Assembly: GCA_019746355.1 (NCBI GenBank)
Contig: JAIESC010000224.1
Coordinates: forward strand, 1-29,091
Source: Xanthobacteraceae bacterium
Lineage (GTDB): Bacteria > Pseudomonadota > Alphaproteobacteria > Rhizobiales > Xanthobacteraceae
Direction of reading: 5' to 3'
Length of the DNA: 29,091 bases
The notes beneath the pieces were generated by a model. The model did not search any database. It was not told the origin of the DNA and saw only the letters and a program-made list of their open reading frames with translations. Every line of letters begins with the position of its first letter. The stretch's first letter is position 1. Both the position numbers and the translations under genes were made by a program. Of this stretch, positions 15,870-23,703 are shown in pieces.

Positions 15870-16606
15870 CCGAGCCGCTTCTGGCCGTCCGCGGCGTCAA
15901 GACCTTCTACGGCAACATCATGGCGCTGAAGGGGATCGACCTCGACGTCCACGAGGGCGAGATCGTCACGCTGATCGGCGCCAACGGCGCAGGCAAGTCG
16001 ACGCTGATGATGACGATTTTCGGCAATCCGCGCGCCGGCGAAGGCCGGATCGTGTTCGACGGCCGCGACATCACGCACGTGCCGTCGCACGAGATCGCCA
16101 AACTTCGGATCGCCCAGTCGCCGGAGGGCCGGCGCATTTTTCCGCGCATGACGGTGCTGGAAAACCTGCAGATGGGCGCGACCGTCGCGGATCCCGCGCA
16201 TTTTGCCGACGACATCAAGCGGGTCTGCGCGCTGTTTCCCCTCCTGCAGCGGCGCATGACCCAGCGCGGCGGCACATTGTCCGGCGGCGAGCAGCAGATG
16301 CTGGCGATTGCCCGCGCGCTGATGAGCCGCCCTCGTCTGCTGCTGCTGGACGAGCCCTCACTGGGGCTTGCCCCCATGCTGGCAAAGCAGATCTTCCGCG
16401 CGATCCGCGAGCTGAACGAGCGCGACCGGCTGACCGTGCTGCTGGTCGAGCAGAACGCCTTCCATGCGCTGAAGCTCGCGCACCGCGGCTATGTGCTGGT
16501 CAACGGCGAGATCACGCTGTCGGGCAGCGGCCGCGAGCTCCTGGAGCGGCCCGAGGTGCGCGCCGCGTATCTCGAAGGCGGCCGGCACGAGGCGAAAACG
16601 GCGTAG
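15866..16606 (+). CDS. livF: Branched-chain amino-acid ABC transporter ATP-binding protein LivF-type
   Basis: A 246-residue ATPase, the usual LivF length. Walker A is GANGAGKST (38-46), then IAQSPEGRRIFPRMTVLENLQMGA, typical of LivF. The signature LSGGEQQMLAIARALMSRP, Walker B LLLLDEPSLGLAP and the switch region VLLVEQNAFHAL are intact. It pairs with LivG to power LivHM. ATG 15866 overlaps the livG stop (ATGA). It is the last gene of the tight operon; the next gene starts 66 bases later. Confidence 0.94.
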   Translation: MTEPLLAVRGVKTFYGNIMALKGIDLDVHEGEIVTLIGANGAGKSTLMMTIFGNPRAGEGRIVFDGRDITHVPSHEIAKLRIAQSPEGRRIFPRMTVLENLQMGATVADPAHFADDIKRVCALFPLLQRRMTQRGGTLSGGEQQMLAIARALMSRPRLLLLDEPSLGLAPMLAKQIFRAIRELNERDRLTVLLVEQNAFHALKLAHRGYVLVNGEITLSGSGRELLERPEVRAAYLEGGRHEAKTA

Positions 16607-16672
16607 GCCGGACGCTTAGACTTTGCGCCGCGCGGCGACTACCCTTGCAGCAATCCGGCCGGGAGGAACCCC

Positions 16673-17656
16673 ATGAGCCTGCGTCACTTCCTGCGTCTTG
16701 TGCTGCTCGGTGCAGCATGGACTGCAACAAGCGCTGCAGCATCGGCGCAGTCGAATACCATCCGCTTCATCGTTGGGCTGGCCCCCGGCGGCGCGGTCGA
16801 TCCCTACGCCCGGATCATTGCCGAGCACATGGCGAAGACCCTCGGACAGACCATCATCGTCGAGAACAAGCCCGGCGCGGGCGGAAACATCTCGGCGCAG
16901 ATGATGACCGAGGCGCCCGCCAACGGGCAGATGGTCTGGGTCAGCACGCAGGCGCTGACCGAGATCAATCCCAACGCCTACAGCAACCTGCGCTGGTCGA
17001 TCGACGATTTCCAGCCGATCATCAAAGGCGTGCAGGCGCCGCTCGTTTTCGTGGCGCATCCGAGCGTTCCGGCGTCGAACTTCGCGGAATTCGTCACCTG
17101 GGCCAAGGCCAACCGCAGCAAGCTCAGCTATGCGTCATACACCGCCGGCACCCCGTCGCATTTTCTCGGCTTTCTGCTGAACGAGAAATTCGATCTCGAC
17201 CTGACGCACGTGCCCTATCGCGGCTCAGGCCTGCAGGTGAACGGGCTGATCGCGGGCCATTCGCTGTTTGGCTTTGCGCAGGTCAATTCGACGCTGCCGC
17301 AGAAGCGCGCCGGCGCGCTCAAGGTTTTTGCCGTGACCGGACCCGAGCGCGACCGTTCGATGCCGGACGTGCCTACCTTCGCCGAGTTGGGCCATCCGGA
17401 ATTCACCGCGCGGGTGTGGTTCGGACTGCTGGTGAAGGCCGGCACGCCGCCCGACATCGTCAAGCGGCTGACTGACGCCGCGAAGGCAGCCCATGCCGAC
17501 CCGGATGTGCGAGGCAAGCTCGAAGCGCAAGGCTACGACGTGACCGGCGAAACCGGACCGCAGCTTTTGCCGAACATCAAGGAACAAATCGCGCGCTGGG
17601 GCAAGCTCGTGAAAGCGTCAGGGTTTTCTGCCGAAGATCGCGGCAGCACGCGATAA
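16673..17656 (+). CDS. Periplasmic solute-binding protein, Bug / TctC family
   Basis: A 327-residue secreted binding protein. The signal peptide is about residues 1-25 (MSLRHFLRLVLLGAAWTATS..., cleavage near ASA-Q). The Bug-family core is clear: IRFIVGLAPGGAVDPYARIIAEHMAKTLGQ, VENKPGAGGNI, LSYASYTAGTPSHFLGFLLNEKF, VPYRGSGLQVNGLIAGH, and the C-terminal VPTFAELGHPEF. A good ribosome site, GGGAGGAA, precedes ATG 16673. Bug proteins bind carboxylates and related small molecules, and some feed TctAB secondary carriers; no tctA or tctB gene is in the window. The ligand cannot be read. It may be read through from livF (66-base gap), but this does not make it the Liv binding protein, since that family is different. 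Confidence 0.92.
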   Translation: MSLRHFLRLVLLGAAWTATSAAASAQSNTIRFIVGLAPGGAVDPYARIIAEHMAKTLGQTIIVENKPGAGGNISAQMMTEAPANGQMVWVSTQALTEINPNAYSNLRWSIDDFQPIIKGVQAPLVFVAHPSVPASNFAEFVTWAKANRSKLSYASYTAGTPSHFLGFLLNEKFDLDLTHVPYRGSGLQVNGLIAGHSLFGFAQVNSTLPQKRAGALKVFAVTGPERDRSMPDVPTFAELGHPEFTARVWFGLLVKAGTPPDIVKRLTDAAKAAHADPDVRGKLEAQGYDVTGETGPQLLPNIKEQIARWGKLVKASGFSAEDRGSTR

Positions 17657-17661
17657 GCGCG

Positions 17662-17847
17662 TCAGGAGATGGTTCCACCCTGCAGCCAGGCGGCCGCCGT
17701 CACCGCGGCGACCGTCGTCACGCCCAGAAGCAGGCTGCCGAGAACGAGGCCCCACACCGCCAAAGATCCCTTGCCGTTGCGGGCAGGGTTGAAACTGCGG
17801 GCCTCGTGCGCAATCGACTCACCAAAAACCGTGAAATGAGCGGACAT
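17662..17847 (-). CDS. Small single-span membrane protein of unknown function
   Basis: A 61-residue protein. The N-terminal half is polar (MSAHFTVFGESIAHEARSF, then NPARNGKGS), followed by one long hydrophobic segment (about 31-55: AVWGLVLGSLLLGVTTVAAVTAAAW) and a short tail LQGGTIS. ATG 17847 is supported by AAAGGGA 7 bases upstream on the minus strand; the frame itself extends 15 codons further. It is convergent with the Bug gene (5 bases between stops) and lies downstream of the sulfatase gene on the same strand. No family recognised; predicted inner-membrane. Confidence 0.6.
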   Translation of the reverse strand: MSAHFTVFGESIAHEARSFNPARNGKGSLAVWGLVLGSLLLGVTTVAAVTAAAWLQGGTIS

Positions 17848-17944
17848 GACAAATCCCTTTGGCTTGGGTGTCATCATCCGCCGATTTCGCAAAACCTGAA
17901 GTGCGAAAGGTCACACCTCGAAACGTCTGGGTTAGTGGCGCTTG

Positions 17945-19537
17945 CTAGGCCCGCCGGGTCGGCAATGGAACCCGGTCGATGTGCTCGATCTCGGCGAGCA
18001 GGAGCTTCTCGGTCATCCGCGCCCGCGTCTTGGCGTGCGCCGGATCGTCCCAGAGATTCTCGAACTCGCCCGGATCGTCCACGAGATCGTAGAGCTCGCC
18101 CCAGCCGGTGCCGTGGAACACGCTCAGCCGGTAGCGACCGTCGATCAGGCTGTGAACCCGCGCCGGCACGTTCGTGCCCGCGCTCGACGCCTGATGGTCG
18201 TACTGGATGAACACGCTGTCGCGCACGGCCTGGCCGCCGAAGACCGGAAGCAGGTTCTTCGCCTGCATGCCGCTCGCGGGCTCGATCTTCGCACGCTCGA
18301 GCACCGTCGTGCCGATGTCCATCGTCGAGCCGAGCGCATCGGTGCGCTTGGGCGGGTTTTTCGCCTGCGGGTCCGACCAGATGAACGGCACCCGCACGAT
18401 GCTCTGATACTGCTCGGCCCCCTTGAGCATCAGCCGGTGATCGCCGAGATGGTCGCCATGGTCGCTGGTGAAGATCACCACTGTGTCGTCGCGCTTGCCG
18501 CTCGCATCGAGCGCCGCGAGCACCTGACCGACGGCATCGTCGATGCAGGCGATCATGCCGCAGGTCAGCGCCCTCGCCTCCTGCGCCTCGCGCGCCGAAA
18601 CCCCGATGGTGCCCATCCCGGTGAGATTGGCCTTTCCGGCTTCGCGCTCCTTGATGATGTTCTGCACCAGCGTCGGCGGCGTCCAGTAATTGCGCGAGAA
18701 GGCTTCGGGGACCGGGAACTGCTCGGGCTTGTACATGTCCCAGTATCTGCCCGGCGGGTTGAACGGATGGTGCGGGTCGGGAAACGACACCATCAGGAAG
18801 AATGGTGCGTCGTCTCTCGCCTCGTCGAGATAGGCGCAGGCGCGTTCGCCGAGGAAGGCGGTGGCATAAAGCTCCTCGGGGATCGCGGTGCGGTTGGCCT
18901 GCGGCACGGTGTAGTCGTGCGGCAGGCCGTTCTTGGTGCCGAGCAGCGCCCGCGCCTTCGGATCGCGCGCATCGAGCCAACGGTCGTAGTCGCCGCCCGG
19001 ATCGTCGCCATGGGCGCGGACCAGCGTCACATGATCGAAGCCGTAAAACGGTGTGCGCACCTGCGCGCCCGGTTTCTCCCAGTAACGCGGCATCTCCTGC
19101 TCGTATTCCGGATCGATCAAGTGGTCGCGCAGCGATTGCTTCAGTCCTGCGGACGGCTCGTGCAGGCCCGCGCGCGGCGGCGGGCGTTTGATGATGGGAT
19201 CCCAATCGGTGAAGTTCTGCAGGTGGCTCTTGCCGATCAGCGCGGTCTGGTAGCCGGCATCGCGCATCAGATCGACGAAGGTCACCGCCTCCATCGACAG
19301 CGGGATGCCGTTGGAACGGACGTCGTGCACCGAGGGCATGCGGCAGGTCATCAGGCTGGCACGGTTCGGCTGGCAGACCGGACTTGCCACATAGAACCGG
19401 TCGAACGCCGTGCCGCGCGCCGCAATCGAATCGATGTTCGGGGTCCGCAGCACCGGATGGCCGTAGCAGCCTAAAAAATCGGCGCGGTGCTGGTCGGTGA
19501 TGAACAGGAGAAAATTCGGACGTGAGGCGTTCGGCAT
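17945..19537 (-). CDS. Sulfatase / phosphonate monoester hydrolase family enzyme
   Basis: A 530-residue alkaline-phosphatase-superfamily hydrolase. The formylglycine motif is CQPNR (55-59, in SPVCQPNRASLMT), so Cys55 would be converted to formylglycine. Metal ligands are plausible as Asp15-Gln16 (NFLLFITDQHRADF) and Asp359-His360 (FTSDHGDHLGDH); Lys103 (IGKSHL) and His256/257 (PDPHHPF) fit the active site. There is no signal peptide, so it is probably cytoplasmic, as choline sulfatase and phosphonate monoester hydrolases are. The substrate is undetermined; no separate formylglycine-generating enzyme is in the window. ATG 19537 is preceded by AGGA. It lies divergent from the small membrane protein at 19612. 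Confidence 0.9.
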   Translation of the reverse strand: MPNASRPNFLLFITDQHRADFLGCYGHPVLRTPNIDSIAARGTAFDRFYVASPVCQPNRASLMTCRMPSVHDVRSNGIPLSMEAVTFVDLMRDAGYQTALIGKSHLQNFTDWDPIIKRPPPRAGLHEPSAGLKQSLRDHLIDPEYEQEMPRYWEKPGAQVRTPFYGFDHVTLVRAHGDDPGGDYDRWLDARDPKARALLGTKNGLPHDYTVPQANRTAIPEELYATAFLGERACAYLDEARDDAPFFLMVSFPDPHHPFNPPGRYWDMYKPEQFPVPEAFSRNYWTPPTLVQNIIKEREAGKANLTGMGTIGVSAREAQEARALTCGMIACIDDAVGQVLAALDASGKRDDTVVIFTSDHGDHLGDHRLMLKGAEQYQSIVRVPFIWSDPQAKNPPKRTDALGSTMDIGTTVLERAKIEPASGMQAKNLLPVFGGQAVRDSVFIQYDHQASSAGTNVPARVHSLIDGRYRLSVFHGTGWGELYDLVDDPGEFENLWDDPAHAKTRARMTEKLLLAEIEHIDRVPLPTRRA

Positions 19538-19611
19538 TGCGGCATCCTGGTTGAACTGTTGTGTTACTATCCTACTGAATCGATTTCGTTGTCGAATAGG
19601 CCTTAGGCTCG

Positions 19612-20001
19612 ATGGACGAACAGCTTTACGGGTCAGAATCCTGGCTTCAGGTGCTTCTGGTCACCGGTGTCATCGGCGGCGGCGCGGCATTCCTCGCCGG
19701 CCGCGCCATCGCGCAAACGTGGCGGCCGTTCTGGCACGTGCTGGTATACATGGCGATGCTCGGGGCGGCTGTGCGCTTCGTGCACTTCGCGCTGTTCGAG
19801 GCGACATTGCTGTCGCCCGCATCCTATGCGGCCGACACCGCCTATCTTCTCATCCTTGGTGCGAGCGCGTGGCGCATGACGCGGGCCGCCCAAATGGCGA
19901 CGCAATACTACTGGCTCTATTGCCGGACCGGACCGTTCACCTGGCGGGAGCTCGCACCCGGCGAAGAAATTCCGGTCAAGAACAGCCCGGTGCCCCGGTG
20001 A
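19612..20001 (+). CDS. Small multi-span membrane protein beside a LivK-type gene
   Basis: A 129-residue protein with about three hydrophobic segments: WLQVLLVTGVIGGGAAFLAG, PFWHVLVYMAMLGAAVRFVH and TAYLLILGASAW. A polar C-terminus follows, YYWLYCRTGPFTWRELAPGEE. It lies 92 bases upstream of the binding-protein gene on the same strand. I believe this matches a conserved hypothetical family (possibly the one called DUF6867) often found next to branched-chain amino-acid ABC genes in Bradyrhizobium-like bacteria, but I cannot check that. A role as an accessory of the transporter is inference from position only. ATG 19612 is used. Confidence 0.72.
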   Translation: MDEQLYGSESWLQVLLVTGVIGGGAAFLAGRAIAQTWRPFWHVLVYMAMLGAAVRFVHFALFEATLLSPASYAADTAYLLILGASAWRMTRAAQMATQYYWLYCRTGPFTWRELAPGEEIPVKNSPVPR

Positions 20002-20093
20002 CCAACCGGCAAAAAACGGACAAAATGCCACCTATCCGGTTGTCGCGGACGGGGCGACCATGAGGTCAAGGTCCGCAAATTGAGGAGACTTCG

Positions 20094-21215
20094 ATGAACA
20101 AGATGTGGCTTGCAGGCGTAGCACTGGGCGCGGGGTTGGCGTTCGCCTCTCCAGCCGCGGCCCAGGACATCAGCGTGGGCGTCGCCGGTCCGATGACGGG
20201 CGCAGAGGCCACGTTCGGCACCCAGCTCAAGAACGGCGCGGAAGCGGCCGTGGCCGACATCAACGCCGCCGGCGGCGTGCTCGGCAAGAAGATCAAGCTC
20301 GAGATCGGTGATGACGCCTGCGATCCGAAGCAGGCGCGCGCGGTGGGCGAGAAGTTCGCCGCCGCCAAGCTGCCGTTCGTGATGGGACACTACTGCTCCT
20401 CGTCGTCGATCCCGGCCTCCGAGGCCTACGCCGAAGGCGGCGTGCTGCAGATCACGCCGGCCTCGACCAATCCGACGTTCACCGAACGCAAGCTGTGGAA
20501 CACGTTCCGTGTCTGCGGCCGCGACGACCAGCAGGGCGTCGTCGCCGGCGACTACGTCGCCAAGACCTACAAGGGCAAGAACGTCGCCATCCTTCACGAC
20601 AAGTCGACCTACGGCAAAGGCCTGGCCGACGAGATGAAAAAGGCGCTCAACAAGGGCGGCGTGAAGGAGAAGATGTACGAGGCCTACACCAAGGGCGACA
20701 AGGACTTCAACGCGCTGGTCTCGAAGATGAAGGCCGCCAATATCGACGTGGTCTATGTCGGCGGCTACCACACCGAGGCGGGCCTGATCCTGCGCCAGAT
20801 GCGCGGCCAGGGCATGAAGTCGCAGATGATCTCGGGCGACGCGATTGCCACCAACGAGTTCTGGTCGATCACCGGCGCCGCCGGCGAAGGCATGATGTTC
20901 ACCTTCGGCTCCGATCCGCGCAAGCGCCCGACCGCGGCCGCGATCGTCAAGAAGTTCAAGGACAAGAACATCGATCCGGAGGGCTACACCCTCTACACCT
21001 ACGCGGCGATGCAGATCTGGGCCGCGGCGGCGAAGAAGGCCAACACCACCGACGGCAAGAAGGTCGCGGAGACCATCCGCTCCGGCAAGTGGGACACCGT
21101 GCTCGGCCCGATCAGCTACGACAAGAAGGGCGACATCACCACGATCGACTACGTGTTCTACAAGTGGAGCAAGGACGGCAAGTACGACGAGATCCCGGCG
21201 GGCAAGGGCTCGTAA
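20094..21215 (+). CDS. Periplasmic branched-chain amino-acid binding protein, LivK-type
   Basis: A 373-residue type-1 periplasmic binding protein. The signal peptide is about 1-24 (MNKMWLAGVALGAGLAFASP, cleavage after AAAQ). The mature start DISVGVAGPMTGAEATFGTQLKNGAEAAV, then GGVLGKKIKLEIGDDACDPKQARAV and GHYCSSSSIPASEAYAEGGV, are typical of LivJ/LivK proteins, including the Ser-rich ligand-binding loop. GDKDFNALVSKMKAANIDVVYVGGYH follows in the second lobe. Ribosome site GAGGAG precedes ATG 20094. It is the only LivK-type gene in the window and may serve the livHMGF transporter 3.5 kb upstream. The transcript ends at a strong terminator 30 bases after the stop. Confidence 0.93.
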   Translation: MNKMWLAGVALGAGLAFASPAAAQDISVGVAGPMTGAEATFGTQLKNGAEAAVADINAAGGVLGKKIKLEIGDDACDPKQARAVGEKFAAAKLPFVMGHYCSSSSIPASEAYAEGGVLQITPASTNPTFTERKLWNTFRVCGRDDQQGVVAGDYVAKTYKGKNVAILHDKSTYGKGLADEMKKALNKGGVKEKMYEAYTKGDKDFNALVSKMKAANIDVVYVGGYHTEAGLILRQMRGQGMKSQMISGDAIATNEFWSITGAAGEGMMFTFGSDPRKRPTAAAIVKKFKDKNIDPEGYTLYTYAAMQIWAAAAKKANTTDGKKVAETIRSGKWDTVLGPISYDKKGDITTIDYVFYKWSKDGKYDEIPAGKGS

Positions 21216-21244
21216 GTTCGTCGTCACCTCACGCGGCGCAAGTA

Positions 21245-21279
21245 GAGCCCGCCCCGAAATCCGGGGCGGGCTCTTTGTT
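21245..21279 (+). terminator. Intrinsic terminator of the LivK-type gene
   Basis: A perfect 12-base stem, GAGCCCGCCCCG (21245-21256) with CGGGGCGGGCTC (21262-21273), and a 5-base loop, followed by TTTGTT. It sits 30 bases after the stop at 21215. It also separates the convergent ccdA-like gene, which ends at 21293. Confidence 0.88.
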
Positions 21280-21292
21280 GGGCGCCTTGCAA

Positions 21293-22027
21293 CTAACCGA
21301 ACTTGCCGAGCACCGGGAACGTCTCCAGCAGCCAGAAGCTTGCCTGCGTGACCGATCCGGTCAGGAACGCCACACCGGTCAGCACCAGAAGCCCGCCCAT
21401 CACCATCTCCATGCGCACGAGCTGCTTGCGAAACCGCGCGAGGAATTGCGCGAACGGCTTGATCGCCGCGGCCGCGGCAAGGAACGGGATGCCGAGCCCG
21501 AGCGAATAGACCGCAAGCAGCCCCGCGCCTTTCGCCACCGTCTGCTCGGACGCGGCGACCGCGAGGATCGCCGCGAGAATCGGCCCGATGCACGGCGTCC
21601 AGCCGAACGCGAAAGCGAGCCCCATCGCATAGGCGCCCCAAAGGCCCACCGGCTTCACCATCTCCATGCGCTTTTCGCGAAGCAGCCAGCCGATGCGAAA
21701 CACGCCGAGAAAATGCAGGCCCATGATCATGATCGCGACGCCGGCAACGATGGCGAGCTCGGCGGACCAGGCACGCACCACGCCGCTGATCGCGCTGGCG
21801 CCGGCGCCCAGCGCCACGAACACCGTGGAGAAGCCGGCGACGAACAGCAGCGCCCCCCGCAGCGTGTCGCGCATCGTGCCGGTCTTCGGATCGTCGTCGG
21901 CCAGCCGCTCGAGCGAGCTGCCGGCGAGGTACACGAGATAAGGCGGAACCAACGGCAGCACGCAGGGGCTGAGAAAGCTCACAACCCCGGCAATCAGGGC
22001 GGCGACGAGGCTCACATCGGCGATCAT
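21293..22027 (-). CDS. Cytochrome c biogenesis protein, CcdA type
   Basis: A 244-residue inner-membrane protein with six or more hydrophobic helices, the size of stand-alone CcdA. The two redox Cys motifs are present: Cys22 in SFLSPCVLPLVPPY and Cys146 in FGWTPCIGPILAA. These are the residues that pass electrons from cytoplasmic thioredoxin to periplasmic thiol proteins needed for haem attachment. ATG 22027 is chosen (MIADVSL); GTG 22042 would add five residues. Its C-terminus ends QASFWLLETFPVLGKFG. No thioredoxin-like CcmG/ResA gene or other ccm gene is adjacent, so its partner is encoded elsewhere. Confidence 0.9.
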   Translation of the reverse strand: MIADVSLVAALIAGVVSFLSPCVLPLVPPYLVYLAGSSLERLADDDPKTGTMRDTLRGALLFVAGFSTVFVALGAGASAISGVVRAWSAELAIVAGVAIMIMGLHFLGVFRIGWLLREKRMEMVKPVGLWGAYAMGLAFAFGWTPCIGPILAAILAVAASEQTVAKGAGLLAVYSLGLGIPFLAAAAAIKPFAQFLARFRKQLVRMEMVMGGLLVLTGVAFLTGSVTQASFWLLETFPVLGKFG

Positions 22028-22133
22028 GCCGCCTAGATGCACGGGGACTGCGGGCCACGCAAGCGCGGCGTCCGGCCGCTGGCGCTGATGTGATCGGCGG
22101 TTGATCTGCTATGGTCCGACCGCTGATCCGCCT

Positions 22134-22138
22134 GGAGG
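22134..22138 (+). promoter_or_regulatory. Ribosome binding site deciding a GTG start
   Basis: GGAGG at 22134-22138 lies 5 bases before GTG 22144. The alternative ATG at 22111, in the same frame, has no such site and would put this motif inside the coding region. Confidence 0.75.
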
Positions 22139-22143
22139 CCGCA

Positions 22144-23136
22144 GTGGCGCGCAATCTCATCACCGACGTCGCGGGTATCCGCGTCGGACACGCCGACGAC
22201 GCCAAGCTCGGATCGGGCTCCACGGCCATCATTTTCGACACGCCTGCGGTCGCAGCGGCCGACGTTCGGGGCGGCGGACCGGGCACGCGGGAAAGCGCCC
22301 TGCTCGATCCTGCCATGACGGTCGAGCGGATTGATGCCATCACGCTCTCGGGCGGATCGGCTTTTGGCCTTGATGCCGCCTCCGGCGTGCAGGCCTGGCT
22401 GCGCGAGCAGGGCCGCGGCTTCCGGATTCGCGAAGCGACCGTGCCGATCGTGCCGGGCGCGGTCCTGTTCGATCTTCTGAACGGCGGCGACAAGCGCTGG
22501 GGCCGCTACCCGCCCTATCGCGAACTTGGCTATCAGGCCGCGGCGCAGGCCTCCGCCGACTTCGCCCTGGGCAGCGTCGGCGGAGGCTTTGGAGCAACCA
22601 CCGTCGACCTGAAAGGCGGCGCTGGATCGGCCTCAGCGACAACGTCCGAGGGGATCACGGTTGGCGCCATTGCACTGGTCAACGCCGTGGGTTCGGCGGT
22701 CATCGGCGGCGGACCGCATTTCTGGGCTGCGCCCATCGAGCGCGGCGGTGAATTCGGCGGCCGCGGCCAGCCCGCGACGGTATCGCCGCAGACGCTCATC
22801 CCCCGCTTCAAAGGCCAGTCGGGGGAAAACACCACGCTGGTGCTCGTGGCAACCGATGCCACGCTGACCAAGGCGCAGACGCGGCGGCTCGCCATCATGG
22901 CGCAGGATGGAATGGCGCGTGCGTTGCGGCCCATCCATACGCCGCTCGACGGCGACATCGTGTTCGCGGCGGCGACCTGCGCGCGACCGTTCGCCGACCC
23001 GATCTACGGCATGGCCACGCTCGGCACGCTCGCCGCCGACGTGGTAGCACGGGCTATCGCCCGCGGCGTCTATGAGGCGCGCGTGCTACCGTTTGCCGGT
23101 TCACTGCCGAGCTGGAAAGACAAGTTCGGCAACTAA
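22144..23136 (+). CDS. P1-family (S58, DmpA/NylC-like) N-terminal nucleophile hydrolase
   Basis: A 330-residue autoprocessing hydrolase when started at GTG 22144 (MARNLITDVAGIRVGHADD). Family features seen: the early VAGIRVGHA, DVRGGGPGTRESALL, ITLSGGSAFGLDAASGVQAWL and GSVGGGFGATT. Near residues 225-240 is GENTTLVLVATDA. In NylC, self-cleavage occurs between Asn and Thr in a comparable motif, so Asn229-Thr230 is the likely cleavage point, with Thr230 as the new N-terminal nucleophile (inference by analogy). Known relatives act on N-terminal amino acids of peptides or on aminohexanoate (nylon) oligomers; the substrate here is unknown. No signal peptide. Its stop is 6 bases from the convergent gene at 23143. 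Confidence 0.9.
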   Translation: MARNLITDVAGIRVGHADDAKLGSGSTAIIFDTPAVAAADVRGGGPGTRESALLDPAMTVERIDAITLSGGSAFGLDAASGVQAWLREQGRGFRIREATVPIVPGAVLFDLLNGGDKRWGRYPPYRELGYQAAAQASADFALGSVGGGFGATTVDLKGGAGSASATTSEGITVGAIALVNAVGSAVIGGGPHFWAAPIERGGEFGGRGQPATVSPQTLIPRFKGQSGENTTLVLVATDATLTKAQTRRLAIMAQDGMARALRPIHTPLDGDIVFAAATCARPFADPIYGMATLGTLAADVVARAIARGVYEARVLPFAGSLPSWKDKFGN

Positions 23137-23142
23137 CGGCGA

Positions 23143-23691
23143 TTACCGCTCGTTGAGCATCCGCAGCGTCGACACCCACGCGCTCGGGGTCATCAGGCTA
23201 TGCGGACGCCGCATGCCGAGCGCTTCGGCGATCCCGATGCCGAAGTCATTGCAGTTCTGGAAGATCGGGTGCCACTTCCGCTGGGTCTGCTTCAGGATGC
23301 GAACCGCGCGCACCACCGCCGCATATTCGGCAGCGGTCAACGAACGCCCATAGACCGCGTCGGGCTTCCGAAGAACGTCGTCCTCGTACTTCCGCACCGT
23401 GCCCTCCACCGGCACGATCAGGGCCTGCATGGCATCGACCTCGGGAATGAAGCCTGCGTAGCGCATGTCGAGGATGCGCCCGGACCCATCCGTGCGTCCG
23501 TAAACGATGTAGGTGTGGCCGATATAGGTGCTCGGGCGCGAGCGGAATTCGATGAAATAGCGATCGCTGCCGGCGGCTTGCCGTGTGTCGGCCGGCTGGG
23601 CCGCGGCCCGGCTGCTCGCAAGCATCGCGAGCAGCAGCAGGCTGCCGACGACGGCAAAGCCGAAAGCACGAATGGCAACCGCGGAACGCAA
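23143..23691 (-). CDS. Exported protein of unknown function with His...Asn-Cys-Asn motif
   Basis: A 182-residue protein with a signal peptide (hydrophobic AFGFAVVGSLLLLAMLASS, cleavage near AAAQ, residue 32). The mature domain contains YIGHTYIVYGR with His59 and, about 90 residues later, FQNCNDFGIGIAEAL with Cys147. A strand-borne His followed by a Cys at the start of a helix is the arrangement of permuted papain-fold (NlpC/P60-like, LRAT-like) enzymes, so a periplasmic cysteine hydrolase or acyltransferase is possible; this is inference. The start is TTG 23691, with GGGGAG 6 bases upstream on the minus strand and the signal peptide immediately after it. I do not recognise the family. No same-strand partner is close enough to call an operon. 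Confidence 0.75.
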   Translation of the reverse strand: MRSAVAIRAFGFAVVGSLLLLAMLASSRAAAQPADTRQAAGSDRYFIEFRSRPSTYIGHTYIVYGRTDGSGRILDMRYAGFIPEVDAMQALIVPVEGTVRKYEDDVLRKPDAVYGRSLTAAEYAAVVRAVRILKQTQRKWHPIFQNCNDFGIGIAEALGMRRPHSLMTPSAWVSTLRMLNER

Positions 23692-23697
23692 GCGTTG

Positions 23698-23703
23698 CTC
23701 CCC
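23698..23703 (-). promoter_or_regulatory. Ribosome binding site deciding a TTG start
   Basis: GGGGAG on the minus strand, 6 bases before TTG 23691. No ATG or GTG in frame nearby would keep the signal peptide intact. Confidence 0.65.

Noticed and set aside
19917..22493. An 858-residue minus-strand open frame
   Set aside because: It is the shadow of the LivK-type gene and parts of ccdA and the P1 peptidase gene; no coherent domain.
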